DNA of 64,000 bases. Source: Streptomyces sp. TRM49041. GTDB taxonomy: Bacteria > Actinomycetota > Actinomycetes > Streptomycetales > Streptomycetaceae. Below the pieces are notes generated by a model. That model did not search any database. It was not told the DNA's origin and saw nothing but the letters and a program-made list of their open reading frames with translations. This document shows, one piece after another, positions 38,037 through 46,687 of this stretch. The translations under genes and the position numbers were made by a program. The number at the start of each line of letters is the position of its first letter. Position 1 is the stretch's first letter. Where the stretch lies: assembly GCF_008271805.1 (NCBI RefSeq), contig NZ_VSRY01000170.1:1-64000 (forward strand), given 5' to 3'.

Positions 38037-39317
38037 GTGACAGTGACAGGCAAGCCCGGAGGCCCCACAGCCACAGCCACAGCCCCCACACACTCCATGG
38101 GTCCCGCCGTCCCGCGCGAGGTCCTGCGCCCCGCCCTGGAGCTCTGCCTCGACATCCACGCCCATCCCGAGCTGTCCGGCGCCGAGCGGCGCACCGCCGA
38201 CCGCTTCGCCGCCGCCCTCACCCGCCTCGGCGGCTGCACGGTCACCCGTGGGGTCGGCGGCCACGGCGTCGCGGGCGCCCTGCGCAACGGCCCCGGCCCA
38301 AGGGTCCTCCTCCGTGCCGAACTGGACGCGCTGCCGGTCACGGAGCAGAGCGGCCTCCCGTACGCGAGCACCGTCCCCGGCGTCATGCACGCCTGCGGCC
38401 ACGACCTGCACCTGGCCGCCGTCGCGGGCGCCGCCGCCGAGCTGGCCCGGCGACGGGACCGCTGGCGGGGCACCGTCCTGCTGGTCGGCCAGCCCGCCGA
38501 GGAGACGTTGACAGGGGCGCGGGCGATGCTCGACGACGGCCTGTACGAACGCTTCGGCACCCCTGCCCTGGTGCTGGCCCAGCACGCGGCCCCGATTCCG
38601 GCGGGCACGGTCGCCCACGCGGCGCCCGGCACCCCGCTCATGTCCGGCAGCGTCACCCTGGACGCGGTGATCCACGGCCGGGGCGGCCACGCGGCCACCC
38701 CGCACCTGACGGCCGACCCGGTGCTGGCGGCGGCGGCAGCGGTGGTACGCCTCCAGTCGGTGGTGGCGCGAGAGACCCCGCCGTCGGAACAGGCGGTCCT
38801 GACGGTGGGAGCCCTGAGAGCGGGAGAAGCAGCGAACATCACCCCTTCCAACGCCCGACTAGGCATCTCCATAAGGGCGTTCACCGACGAGTCGCTGACC
38901 CGGATGACGGCGGCGGCACGGCGCATCATCGAGGCGGAGAGCACGGCAAGCGCCTGCCCGGACGCTCCGGGCTTCACCATCACGTCGAGTTCCCCGCCCC
39001 TGACCCCGGACGCCACGGCGATGACGGCCATCGGGCAGGCCCACGAGAAGCTGCTGGGTCCGCACCGGGTCACCCGTACCCCGCCGACCACGGCCACGGA
39101 GGACTTCCCGCACTTCGGCACCGGCGGCGTCCCTCTCGGGTACTGGCTCCTGGGCGTGACGGGCGCCAGGGCCTGGCGACAGGCCCGGGCGGGCGGCCCC
39201 CCGGTGCCGCCCAACCACGCGCCCGCCTTCGCTCCCGACGTACGGACGGCCCTGCCGACCGGCATCGCGGCCCTGACGGCGGCCGCGCTGCACGCCCTGG
39301 AGGAGGCGCCCGCATGA
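38037..39317 (+). CDS. M20-family metallo-amidohydrolase
   Basis: A 426-residue hydrolase of the aminoacylase/HipO branch: LDIHAHPELSG, the metal ligands in HACGHDLH, PAEET and GRGGHAATPH of the dimerisation insert, and a C-terminal ATEDFPHFG. It hydrolyses amide bonds of N-acyl amino acids or short peptides. In this cluster it may trim leader remnants or degrade shunt peptides, but this is inference. The GTG start has GCGAGG upstream. It is translationally coupled to the following small gene by an ATGA overlap. Confidence 0.85.
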   Translation: MTVTGKPGGPTATATAPTHSMGPAVPREVLRPALELCLDIHAHPELSGAERRTADRFAAALTRLGGCTVTRGVGGHGVAGALRNGPGPRVLLRAELDALPVTEQSGLPYASTVPGVMHACGHDLHLAAVAGAAAELARRRDRWRGTVLLVGQPAEETLTGARAMLDDGLYERFGTPALVLAQHAAPIPAGTVAHAAPGTPLMSGSVTLDAVIHGRGGHAATPHLTADPVLAAAAAVVRLQSVVARETPPSEQAVLTVGALRAGEAANITPSNARLGISIRAFTDESLTRMTAAARRIIEAESTASACPDAPGFTITSSSPPLTPDATAMTAIGQAHEKLLGPHRVTRTPPTTATEDFPHFGTGGVPLGYWLLGVTGARAWRQARAGGPPVPPNHAPAFAPDVRTALPTGIAALTAAALHALEEAPA

Positions 39318-39568
39318 ACGCCGAGCGTGCCGGCTACCTGGACGTGGAGGCCGTACGTGACGACGACCACGCGCCGGCACCGGCGACGACGCTGGTACGC
39401 CTCCTGGCCCTGCTGCCGCGGCACTGGTCGTGCACGGAGGCGATAGGCCCCGACTGGATCCGCCTGCGCATCGCGCTGGCGGCCCCGTCGGACGAGGCGA
39501 CGGCCCGGGGCGCGGTGCGGGCGACCCTGTCGGACCCGGCGCTCAGGGGCTGGTCCCTACGGGGATGA
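39314..39568 (+). CDS. Small protein of unknown function, coupled to the M20 gene
   Basis: An 84-residue protein starting in the M20 stop (ATGA). It contains RLLALLPRHWSCTEAIGPDWIRLRIALAAPSDE and a predicted alpha/beta mix, with no signal peptide or membrane segment. I do not recognise it. Its position as the last gene of the RiPP block, in tight overlap, supports it being expressed; a hairpin follows. Confidence 0.6.
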   Translation: MNAERAGYLDVEAVRDDDHAPAPATTLVRLLALLPRHWSCTEAIGPDWIRLRIALAAPSDEATARGAVRATLSDPALRGWSLRG

Positions 39569-39634
39569 AGCGCAAAGCCCGTCTGCGAGTAACCCCCTGC
39601 TCGAAGAGTTTCGGGTTCGAGGACGAGCTCCGTT

Positions 39635-39653
39635 CCGGGAGTGCCCCTCCCGG
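39635..39653. terminator. Hairpin between the small gene and the LuxR-type regulator
   Basis: CCGGGAG/CTCCCGG forms a 7-bp stem with a 5-base loop, 66 bases after the small gene and 50 bases past the end of the convergent regulator. Confidence 0.5.
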
Positions 39654-39703
39654 GGGGCGACAGCGGGGGCTGGGGCGGAGCTCCCGGCTTTCGGGGCCGC
39701 GTC

Positions 39704-40720
39704 CTAGATCCACCCGCGTTCCCGTGCCAGCAGCGCCGCATGCACCCGGTTGCTCGCGCCCAGGGACTGGAGCAGTTCGGCGATGTGCCGCCGGTAGGTC
39801 CGTACGGAGACGCCCAACTCCCTTGCCCGGGCCTCGTCCTTACCGGCCGTGCACATGGACACCAGCACCCGCCGCTCCATCTCGGTGAGCTCGCCCTCGA
39901 CGGTGGTCCCCGTACCGTGCCGCTCCTTGAGGACGAGGTCGAAATCCTCGGAGGCGTCCCAGATCTTCTCGAACAGGGCGATGATGTTGGCGACGAGTCC
40001 GCCGCGCCGGGCGAGGAGGGCGCCCCGCGAGGTGTTCGCGGGATCGAGCGGCACCAGCGCGGTACTGCGGTCGTAGACGAGCAACCGTTCACCGGTGCTG
40101 GCGGATACCCGTATCTCGGCTCCGTGGGCGACGAGCTCCCGCAGGTAGTCGGAGGTCGCCGGATCGTCGAGCACATCGGTGACGACCACGTTACGGATCC
40201 GCACCCCGCGCCGCAGGCATCGGAGGTCGAGCGGCCGGGAGCGGGCGATGTTCTCGGGCGAGAGCTTGCGGTAGGGCTCGACGGAGAGGATCTCGTCCCG
40301 GGCGAAGAAGGCCAGATCGTCGATCCGGTTGCGGATCTCGCTGAGGCTCTCCAGCTGCTCGATCCCGGGATCGGCGGCGTACGACCGCGCGGCCTGCTCG
40401 GCCCGCAGGCCGTCCACGACGTGCCGGGAGCGGGTGACACGCATCAGCTCCTGGTGCAGCTCGTGCATCCGGGCGTCCATCAGCCGCGTGAGGGCGACCT
40501 CGGGATCCACAGGAGAGACAACGCTGTCACCGTCCCCGCCCACCCACTGCAGCAGTCCCAGATCCCGCAGCCGCCGCAGGCATCGCCGGGCGTCCTCGGG
40601 GCTGTCGTGCAGGAGCAGATGGATGTCGTCGGTGGAGGTGTCAGGGTTCCGCAGGAAGTGCCGGTAGACCTCTTCCTCCTGCGCGGACACACCGAACACG
40701 GCCATCTCGTTCTCGCGCAT
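39704..40720 (-). CDS. LuxR-family regulator with TrmB-like N terminus
   Basis: A 338-residue regulator. The N terminus (VSAQEEEVYRHFLRNPDTS) is a winged helix of TrmB type, and the C terminus (about 270-338) is a GerE/LuxR helix-turn-helix (LTEMERRVLVSMCTAGKDEARARELGVSVRTYRRHIAELL). This domain pairing is common among thiopeptide-cluster regulators in Streptomyces. The ATG at 40720 is preceded by a G6 site. It is the likely second pathway regulator of the RiPP cluster and marks its right edge. Confidence 0.85.
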   Translation of the reverse strand: MRENEMAVFGVSAQEEEVYRHFLRNPDTSTDDIHLLLHDSPEDARRCLRRLRDLGLLQWVGGDGDSVVSPVDPEVALTRLMDARMHELHQELMRVTRSRHVVDGLRAEQAARSYAADPGIEQLESLSEIRNRIDDLAFFARDEILSVEPYRKLSPENIARSRPLDLRCLRRGVRIRNVVVTDVLDDPATSDYLRELVAHGAEIRVSASTGERLLVYDRSTALVPLDPANTSRGALLARRGGLVANIIALFEKIWDASEDFDLVLKERHGTGTTVEGELTEMERRVLVSMCTAGKDEARARELGVSVRTYRRHIAELLQSLGASNRVHAALLARERGWI

Positions 40721-40928
40721 GTTCCCCCCGAGATCGATCGTGCCAAGACCCGGTGGAGAAAGCGCGGATGGTCGGTCGGCGCGCACCGGGATGATGCGGC
40801 CAAAGTGTAGGTGAAGTGTCTGGGCATGTGTCTTTCCCGTGCGGGAACCAAATGGTGACGCTTCTGCCCGGCCGCCGCGCGCCCGGTACGGCATCCCCCG
40901 TGGGAAGAGCCGGGTCCGGGGATACGCG

Positions 40929-40964
40929 ACGGCGGGCCGGCGCCGTGAGGTGCCGGCCCGCCGT
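40929..40964 (-). terminator. Terminator of the aquaporin transcript
   Basis: A perfect 13-bp stem, ACGGCGGGCCGGC at 40929-40941 with its complement at 40952-40964. It lies about 50 bases after the aquaporin stop. The rest of the 292-bp gap 40721-41012 holds the upstream region of the LuxR-type regulator and nothing else I recognise. Confidence 0.85.
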
Positions 40965-41012
40965 GCGTCCGAGGCGCCTCTGGGCGCGTAACCGCAGCCC
41001 CTTCGGCGTCTG

Positions 41013-41807
41013 TCAGGAGGCCGCCGGGGCGTTCTGCCGGGCGGTCTTTGCGGGAGCGTTCCGTACGGCGCCCCGCTCGGCGGACGGGCGCAGCGCGGCG
41101 GAGAGGCCCGCCGCGAGGAGGGCCCCGGCGACCGGGGCGGCCAGGTACACCCACAGCAGCCCGGTCTGCCCGGAGAGCAGGGCCGGGCCGAGCTGGCGGG
41201 CGGGGTTGACGGCGCCGCCGGACAGCGGACCGAACCCGATGACGACGGCCGCGACGGAGCCGCCGATCACCACGGGCAGATGCTTCGCCAGCCGGGGGCG
41301 GGCGATGGCGACGGCGACGACCAGCAGGATGGCGGCCATGCAGCCCGCCTCGGCGGCGAACACGGCGGCCGGGTGCCAGTCGGGGGCCGGGGCGATGGCC
41401 GCGTACCGGACCGCCGCGGCGGGCTCGCCCCACACGAGCCGCGCCAGCGCGACCCCGGCGACGGAGCCGGTCAGCTGGGCGGCGACGAACGGCGCCACGG
41501 CCCGTCCGGGGAAGACCCGCAGCAGCCACAGGGCGAGCGTGACGGCCGGGTTGAGGTGTCCGGCGGTGCCGCGGCGCATGGCGGGGCCGAGGACGGCGGT
41601 GACGATCGCGCCGACCATCAGCCCCATCGCCACCAGCCGGCTCTCCGGGCCGGGCAGCAGCCGGTTCAGCGGGGAGTCGGGGAGGGCGGTCCACCGCACG
41701 GCGGTGACCACGGCGAACAGGGTGGCGGTGGTCAGAACGCACTCGTACAGGGCGGTCCGGAGTCGGGTGGGCCGGGTCTCGGGGGTCTCGGGGGTCTCGG
41801 ATGTCAT
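41013..41807 (-). CDS. Aquaporin/MIP-family channel
   Basis: A 264-residue membrane protein with six transmembrane segments and both NPA half-helix motifs, HLNPAVT and GGAVNPARQLGP. It conducts water or small neutral solutes across the membrane; the selectivity cannot be read with confidence. The N terminus has short TPE repeats. It follows the pirin gene by 34 bases on the same strand and is probably cotranscribed with it. Confidence 0.9.
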   Translation of the reverse strand: MTSETPETPETRPTRLRTALYECVLTTATLFAVVTAVRWTALPDSPLNRLLPGPESRLVAMGLMVGAIVTAVLGPAMRRGTAGHLNPAVTLALWLLRVFPGRAVAPFVAAQLTGSVAGVALARLVWGEPAAAVRYAAIAPAPDWHPAAVFAAEAGCMAAILLVVAVAIARPRLAKHLPVVIGGSVAAVVIGFGPLSGGAVNPARQLGPALLSGQTGLLWVYLAAPVAGALLAAGLSAALRPSAERGAVRNAPAKTARQNAPAAS

Positions 41808-41841
41808 GGTTCTGGTTCCTCTTCCTGGTGGCCGCCGCCGG

Positions 41842-42849
41842 TCAGCCGACGTCCGCCTCCGAAGTCACGGACGGGGACGGCACGTCCAGGTGCCGGGCGG
41901 GCACCGTGCCGAGGCGTCCGGCGCGGTAGTCCTCGACGGCCTGCGCGATCTCCTCGCGGGTGTTCATCACGAAGGGGCCGTACTGGGCGACCGGTTCGCG
42001 CAGCGGGCGGCCTCCGAAGACCAGGACGTCCAACGCGCCGGCGAGACCGTCCTGCCGGCTGTCGGCGGTGACGCTGATCGTGTCGCCCTCCTCGCCGTAC
42101 AGGGCCATCTGTCCCTCGCGCAGCGGGCGCCCGGCGGGTCCGGCGGTGCCCTGCCCGCCGAACGCGTAGACGAGGGCGTTGAAGCCGGGCGGCCAGGGCA
42201 GTTCGAGGCGGGCGCCGGGACTGACCGTGGCATGGATCAGGGTGATGGGGGTGGCCGTGGCGCCGGGGCCGCGGTGGCCGTCGAGCTCGCCGGCGATGAT
42301 CCGGAGCAGGGCGCCTCCGTCGGCGGAGCTGAGGAGGGTGAGCTTGTCGCCGCGGATGTCCTGGTAGCGGGGCGGGTTCCACTTGGCCGCGGCGGGCAGG
42401 TTGACCCACAGCTGGAAGGACTGCATGACGCCGCCTCGGGCGAGCATCCGCTCGGTGGGCATCTCGTCGTGGAGGATGCCCGACCCGGCGGTCATCCACT
42501 GCGTGTCGCCGTCGCCGATGACGCCCCCGCCACCGTTGGAGTCCTGGTGGGCGACCGCGCCGTCCACGACGTACGACACGGTCTCGAAGCCGCGGTGCGG
42601 GTGCCAGGGGGCGCCCTTGGCCTCACCGGGCGCGTAGTCGACGGCTCCGACGTGGTCGAGCATCAGGAACGGGTCGGTGTGGCGGGGGGCGAGCGGCCCG
42701 GGGAAGGCTCGGCGGATGGGGAACCCCGCGCCCTCGAAGCCGGGCTCCGCGGTGATGACGCCGCGCACCCGGCGCTCGGCGGTGAGAGCCGGGTCGGGGC
42801 GGCGTACGCGCTGGAGCAGGAGCAGATCGTCGACGGTGACGGCGGGCAT
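41842..42849 (-). CDS. Pirin-family cupin protein
   Basis: A 335-residue bicupin. PHRGFETVSYVVDGAVAHQDS and the QWMTAGSGILHDEMP block carry the metal-binding His/Glu ligands of the N-terminal cupin; QLWVNLPAAAKWNPPRYQD is family-typical. Bacterial pirins include quercetin-type dioxygenases and redox-linked regulators. The ATG at 42849 gives the usual MPAVTVDDLLLLQRVRRPD start. It is divergent from the amidotransferase gene across the tandem operator, so it is likely in the same regulon, perhaps as part of a quinone or redox response. Confidence 0.88.
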   Translation of the reverse strand: MPAVTVDDLLLLQRVRRPDPALTAERRVRGVITAEPGFEGAGFPIRRAFPGPLAPRHTDPFLMLDHVGAVDYAPGEAKGAPWHPHRGFETVSYVVDGAVAHQDSNGGGGVIGDGDTQWMTAGSGILHDEMPTERMLARGGVMQSFQLWVNLPAAAKWNPPRYQDIRGDKLTLLSSADGGALLRIIAGELDGHRGPGATATPITLIHATVSPGARLELPWPPGFNALVYAFGGQGTAGPAGRPLREGQMALYGEEGDTISVTADSRQDGLAGALDVLVFGGRPLREPVAQYGPFVMNTREEIAQAVEDYRAGRLGTVPARHLDVPSPSVTSEADVG

Positions 42850-42948
42850 GGCACGTCCTTCCACGTAGGTGTACGCGCAGGAACATGCGCCCTGCACCGG
42901 CCGTGGACAAGCCGCGCCGGCCCACTCCGTCAGGTCGCCGCCGTACGC

Positions 42949-42981
42949 GACTTCAGGAAGTCGCCGTCACTTGACGAAGTG
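42949..42981. promoter_or_regulatory. Tandem palindromic operator between pirin and the amidotransferase
   Basis: Two ACTT-N4-AAGT boxes at 42950-42961 (ACTTCAGGAAGT) and 42969-42980 (ACTTGACGAAGT), 19 bp apart. The second box with flanks, CGTCACTTGACGAAGTG at 42965-42981, is identical to 8038-8054, and the box spacing is the same. A further shared 14-base run, GTCAGGTCGCCGCC, occurs at 42929-42942 and 7982-7995. In both places the operator lies between divergent genes. Confidence 0.78.
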
Positions 42982-43101
42982 AACCGGCCACCGTGGACCG
43001 GCCGTTCCGGGCGCCCGGAGAGTGGCGGCAGCGGACGGGCACCGGCCCGGCCGTCCACGACCGACCCGCCCCACAGCGCTATCGAGAGGAACCGGTGACA
43101 C

Positions 43102-44955
43102 ATGTGCGGCCTTGCCGGATGGGTTAGCCACCAGCGCGATCTGACCGCGTACACGGACATGGCCGCGGCCATGACCCACACCATGGAATGCCGCGGCCCG
43201 GACGCCTGGGGGCTGTGGACCTCGCCCCACGCGATCCTCGGGCACCGCCGGCTCGCGATCATCGACCTCGAGGGCGGCCGCCAGCCGATGGCCGCCGCCG
43301 AGGACGACACTCTGCCCGTCATCACATACACGGGCGAGGTGTACAACTTCCGTGAGCTGCGCGAGGAGCTGCGCGGCCTGGGCCACACGTTCCGCACGTC
43401 CAGCGACACCGAGGTGGTGCTCCGCGCCTACCTGGAGTGGGGCGTGGACTTCGCGGAGCGCCTCAACGGCATCTACGCCTTCGCCATCTGGGACCCGCGC
43501 ACCGAGGAACTGCTCCTCGTGCGTGACCGGATGGGGGTGAAGCCGCTCTACTACTACCCGACCGCCGACGGTGTGCTGTTCGCGTCGGAGCCGAAGGCGA
43601 TCCTCGCCCACGAGGACGCGGAGGCGGTCGTCGACGCGGACGGGCTGCGGGAGATCTTCAGCATCGTGAAGACCCCCGGCCACGCCGTCTTCCGCGGCAT
43701 GCGCGAGGTGCTGCCCGCGACCGTGCTGCGCTTCGGCCGCGACGGTCTCGTGGAGACCAAGGAGTACTGGAAGCTGCGGGCCGTCCCCCACACCGACGAC
43801 CTGGACACCACGGTCGGCAGGGTGCGGGAGCTGCTGGAGGACATCGTCGAGCGGCAGCTCGTCGCGGACGTCACCGTGGGCACGCTGCTCTCCGGCGGCC
43901 TGGACTCCAGCGCGGTGACCGCGCTCGCCGCCAAGGCGCTGGAGAAGCAGGGCGTGACCGAGCCCATCCGGGCGTTCTCGGTGGACTTCAAGGGGCACGA
44001 GGAGCGCTTCGAGTCGAACGTCCAGTGGGAGGACCCCGACACGCCCTTCGCGATCGAGGTCGCCCGGCATGTGGGCGCCGAGCACATCGTCGTCGAGCTG
44101 GACAACGAGGACGTCCTCGACGACGAGGTGCGCGACACGGTGCTGCGTGCCCAGGACCTGCCGGTGTCGACCGGCGACATGGAGTACTCGCTGCTCATCC
44201 TGTGCCGGGCGCTGAAGGAGCAGATGACGGTCGCGCTGTCCGGTGAGGCGGCGGACGAGCTGTTCGGCGGCTACACCTGGTTCCACGACCCGGAGGCCGT
44301 CGCGAACGACTCCTTCCCGTGGCACCACCCGTTCGAGAAGGCCGGCGGCATCGGCGCACTGCGTACGATCGGCCTGTGGGACCGGCTCGGTCTCTCCGAG
44401 TACGTGAAGGAGCGGTACGCCCAGGCGCTGGACGAGGTGCCGCGGCTGGCGGGCGAGAGCGGCACCGAGGCCCGGATGCGTGAGATCACGTATCTCAACC
44501 TCACCCGCTGGGAGAACTTCCTGCTGGACCGCAAGGACCGCATCAGCATGGCCGTCAGCCTCGAGGTGCGGGTGCCGTTCACCGACCATCGTCTCGTCGA
44601 GTACGTGTACAACACGCCGTGGGCGATGAAGACGTTCGACGGCCGCGAGAAGAGCCTGCTGCGCGCCGCCATGCGCGGTGTCCTGCCGGACTCGGTGCTG
44701 GACCGCAAGAAGAACCCGTACCCGTCGACGCAGGACCGGAAGTACGAACTCGCCCTGCGCGAGCGTGTCGAGGCGCTGCTCACCGAGGGCGCCCCGGTGC
44801 TGAAGCTCGTGTCGGAGGACGAGATCCGCAGGCTCCTGGACGTGCCGGAGGGTTCGTACGGGGTCGGCGGCCCCTGGAGCGCCCGGGCCGTGCTCGAGCG
44901 GCTGATCGAGTTCAACACGTGGGTCACCGCGTACGGGGTCCGGGTCGAGCTGTAG
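43102..44955 (+). CDS. asnB: Glutamine-dependent asparagine synthetase-like amidotransferase
   Basis: A 617-residue protein with the Ntn-type glutaminase at the N terminus (catalytic Cys2 in MCGLAGW) and an ATP-pyrophosphatase synthetase domain with LLSGGLDSSAVTALAAK. Both domains look intact, so it can use glutamine to amidate a carboxylate activated by ATP. It could be a plain asparagine synthetase. Its shared operator with the 3-hydroxyanthranilate operon, and the many AsnB-like enzymes that form carboxamides in natural-product pathways, suggest the substrate may be the aromatic carboxylate. GAGAGGAACC lies upstream of the start. A strong terminator follows. Confidence 0.88.
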   Translation: MCGLAGWVSHQRDLTAYTDMAAAMTHTMECRGPDAWGLWTSPHAILGHRRLAIIDLEGGRQPMAAAEDDTLPVITYTGEVYNFRELREELRGLGHTFRTSSDTEVVLRAYLEWGVDFAERLNGIYAFAIWDPRTEELLLVRDRMGVKPLYYYPTADGVLFASEPKAILAHEDAEAVVDADGLREIFSIVKTPGHAVFRGMREVLPATVLRFGRDGLVETKEYWKLRAVPHTDDLDTTVGRVRELLEDIVERQLVADVTVGTLLSGGLDSSAVTALAAKALEKQGVTEPIRAFSVDFKGHEERFESNVQWEDPDTPFAIEVARHVGAEHIVVELDNEDVLDDEVRDTVLRAQDLPVSTGDMEYSLLILCRALKEQMTVALSGEAADELFGGYTWFHDPEAVANDSFPWHHPFEKAGGIGALRTIGLWDRLGLSEYVKERYAQALDEVPRLAGESGTEARMREITYLNLTRWENFLLDRKDRISMAVSLEVRVPFTDHRLVEYVYNTPWAMKTFDGREKSLLRAAMRGVLPDSVLDRKKNPYPSTQDRKYELALRERVEALLTEGAPVLKLVSEDEIRRLLDVPEGSYGVGGPWSARAVLERLIEFNTWVTAYGVRVEL

Positions 44956-44971
44956 GCGAGGCTCGACGCCC

Positions 44972-45004
44972 CGCGCGCCCGGCCTCCCGGTGGCCGGGCG
45001 CGCG
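44972..45004 (+). terminator. Terminator after the amidotransferase gene
   Basis: A perfect 13-bp stem, CGCGCGCCCGGCC at 44972-44984 with its complement at 44992-45004, and a 7-base loop. It lies 17 bases after the stop. Confidence 0.88.
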
Positions 45005-45104
45005 CCCCTCCCTCTCCCCTCACACCCTCTCCCCCTCCCCCTCCCCCTCCCCCTCCCACTCCCCCTCCCGCGCACCGTCTCCCTCGCTCCCTCCCTCCCT
45101 TCAC
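45005..45104 (+). repeat. Polypyrimidine tract with CCCCCT repeats
   Basis: About 100 bases that are nearly all C and T on the plus strand, with at least four CCCCCT units around 45031-45060 and CTCC units around 45081-45101. It lies between the terminator and the DsbA-fold gene, so the mirror-repeat purine/pyrimidine run is in the promoter or leader of that gene. CAGGAG at 45107-45112 is the ribosome binding site. Confidence 0.8.
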
Positions 45105-45120
45105 AGCCAGGAGAACCGAC

Positions 45121-45822
45121 ATGGCAACCCCTTCCGCCCCGGTCGTGACCGTCTGGTCGGACATCGGGTGCCCGTGGGCGAGTCTCGCCCTGCACACACT
45201 GCACGCCGCCGCCGACCGGCGCGGCCAGACCCTGCTGATCGACCACCGTGCCTTCCCGCTGGAGCTGTTCAACCGGCAGCCCACGCCGAAGTTCATCGTC
45301 GACCCCGAGGTCATCGTGATCGCCGCGCGCCGCCCCGAGCTGGGCTGGCGGCTGTGGGCGGCCCGGGAGTCCGAGTACCCGGTCACCACGCTGCCCGCGC
45401 TGGAGGCGGTGCAGGCCGCGAAGGACCCGGCCGTCGGCGGCCTGCGGGCCAGTGGTGAGCTGGACCGCGCGCTGCGCCACGCCTTCTACGCGGAGAACGC
45501 CTGCATCAGCGTCCACCCGGTGATCCTGGACATCGCCGAGCGGTGCGCGCACGTCGACGCCGGGGCACTGGCCGACGCGCTGGCGCGCGGCGCGGGGCGC
45601 TCCGAGGTGTACGAGCAGTGGCGCACCGCGCAGGGGCCGGACGTGCAGGGCAGCCCGCACCTCTTCGCCGCCGGCGGCTACGCCGTGCACAACCCTGGGG
45701 CCACGTTCACCTGGACCGGCGACCCGGCGCAGGGCGGGCTCCCCCGGTTCGACGCCTATGAAGCGGCGTGGGCCGACGAGTTGCTGGACAAGCTGGGCGC
45801 GGAGCGGGGTTCCGCGTCATGA
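45121..45822 (+). CDS. DsbA-fold (FrnE/HCCA isomerase-like) protein without CxxC
   Basis: A 233-residue thioredoxin-fold protein with the helical insertion of the DsbA/2-hydroxychromene-2-carboxylate isomerase group. The active-site segment reads SDIGCPWASLAL, so it is Cys17-Pro-Trp-Ala20: the second cysteine of CPWC is missing. A disulfide oxidoreductase role is therefore unlikely. A thiol-dependent isomerase or conjugation role, as in kappa-class glutathione transferase relatives, is possible. Aromatic pathway partners fit an isomerase. The downstream SDR follows after 35 bases in the same operon. Confidence 0.75.
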   Translation: MATPSAPVVTVWSDIGCPWASLALHTLHAAADRRGQTLLIDHRAFPLELFNRQPTPKFIVDPEVIVIAARRPELGWRLWAARESEYPVTTLPALEAVQAAKDPAVGGLRASGELDRALRHAFYAENACISVHPVILDIAERCAHVDAGALADALARGAGRSEVYEQWRTAQGPDVQGSPHLFAAGGYAVHNPGATFTWTGDPAQGGLPRFDAYEAAWADELLDKLGAERGSAS

Positions 45823-45857
45823 AGACCGCTCGACGCACCGAGGAAAGAGGTACTCCG

Positions 45858-46601
45858 ATGTCGGCACGATTCGCGGGCAAGGTCGCCCTGGTCGCCGGGG
45901 CGGGCGACGGCATCTGCCGGGCCACCGCGCTGGCGTTCGCCCAGGAGGGGGCGACGGTGATGCTCGCCGGTCCCGAGTCCGAGGACCTCGAGGGCACGGT
46001 GAAGCTGATCCGCGACGCGGGCGGCAGGGCCGACCATGTGGTCGCGGACCTGACCGCCGTCGGTTCGGCGGCCGCCCTGCGTATGGTGAAGGCGGCCGAG
46101 GAGCGCTTCGGGACGATCGACATCGCGTTCAACAACGCGACCGTCACCGGCCCGACGCGGAACGTGGCCGACATCTGCGAGACGGTGTGGGCCGAGACGC
46201 TCGCGGCCAACCTCACGGGCGTGTGGATGGCGATGAAGCACGAGCTGGCGCACATGGAGCGCAACGGCAGGGGCGTCATCGTCAATACCGCCTGCAACAT
46301 GGCCGCGACCGGCCGGCTGGTCGGCATGGGCGCGTACGCCGCGTCCAAGGCCGCCCTGAGCACCCTCACCCGCACGGCCGCCCACGAGTACGCGGCCAAG
46401 GGCATCCGCATCAACGCGATCAGCCCGGGCCCGGCGCACGAGCCGGACTCCGGCGGCACCGTCGTCCCCGGCCCGGGGCATGCGCTCTCGCGGGGCGCGA
46501 GCACCGAGGAGGTGGCGGAGACGGTGGTGTGGCTCTGCTCCGACGAGGCGGCGTTCGTGGTCGGCCACGACCTGGTCCTGGACAAGCGCTCGGCCGCCTG
46601 A
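45858..46601 (+). CDS. Short-chain dehydrogenase-like protein with altered active site
   Basis: A 247-residue SDR fold. The cofactor loop reads AGAGDGIC (13-20), with Cys20 where a Gly is usual, and the NNAG motif is NNAT (92-95). YAASK is present (Tyr160, Lys164), but the catalytic Ser 13 residues before the Tyr is Asn147. The enzyme may be inactive as a dehydrogenase or use a changed mechanism. ATG 45858 has GAGGAAAGAGG upstream; the ATG at 45819 overlaps the previous stop but has a poorer site. It is cotranscribed with the DsbA-fold gene and probably belongs to the same pathway. Confidence 0.78.
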   Translation: MSARFAGKVALVAGAGDGICRATALAFAQEGATVMLAGPESEDLEGTVKLIRDAGGRADHVVADLTAVGSAAALRMVKAAEERFGTIDIAFNNATVTGPTRNVADICETVWAETLAANLTGVWMAMKHELAHMERNGRGVIVNTACNMAATGRLVGMGAYAASKAALSTLTRTAAHEYAAKGIRINAISPGPAHEPDSGGTVVPGPGHALSRGASTEEVAETVVWLCSDEAAFVVGHDLVLDKRSAA

Positions 46602-46687
46602 CCGCCCGGCGTTCCGCAACCAGTGGTGCGCGTGTGACGTCCTGCTCCATGTATTCCTCATGTGTCCAAGGAGAAGGGGGACATCGC

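Noticed and set aside
40816..43098. Plus-strand frame across the aquaporin and pirin genes
   Set aside because: Both minus-strand genes are secure by motif; the plus frame crosses the operator and has no domain.
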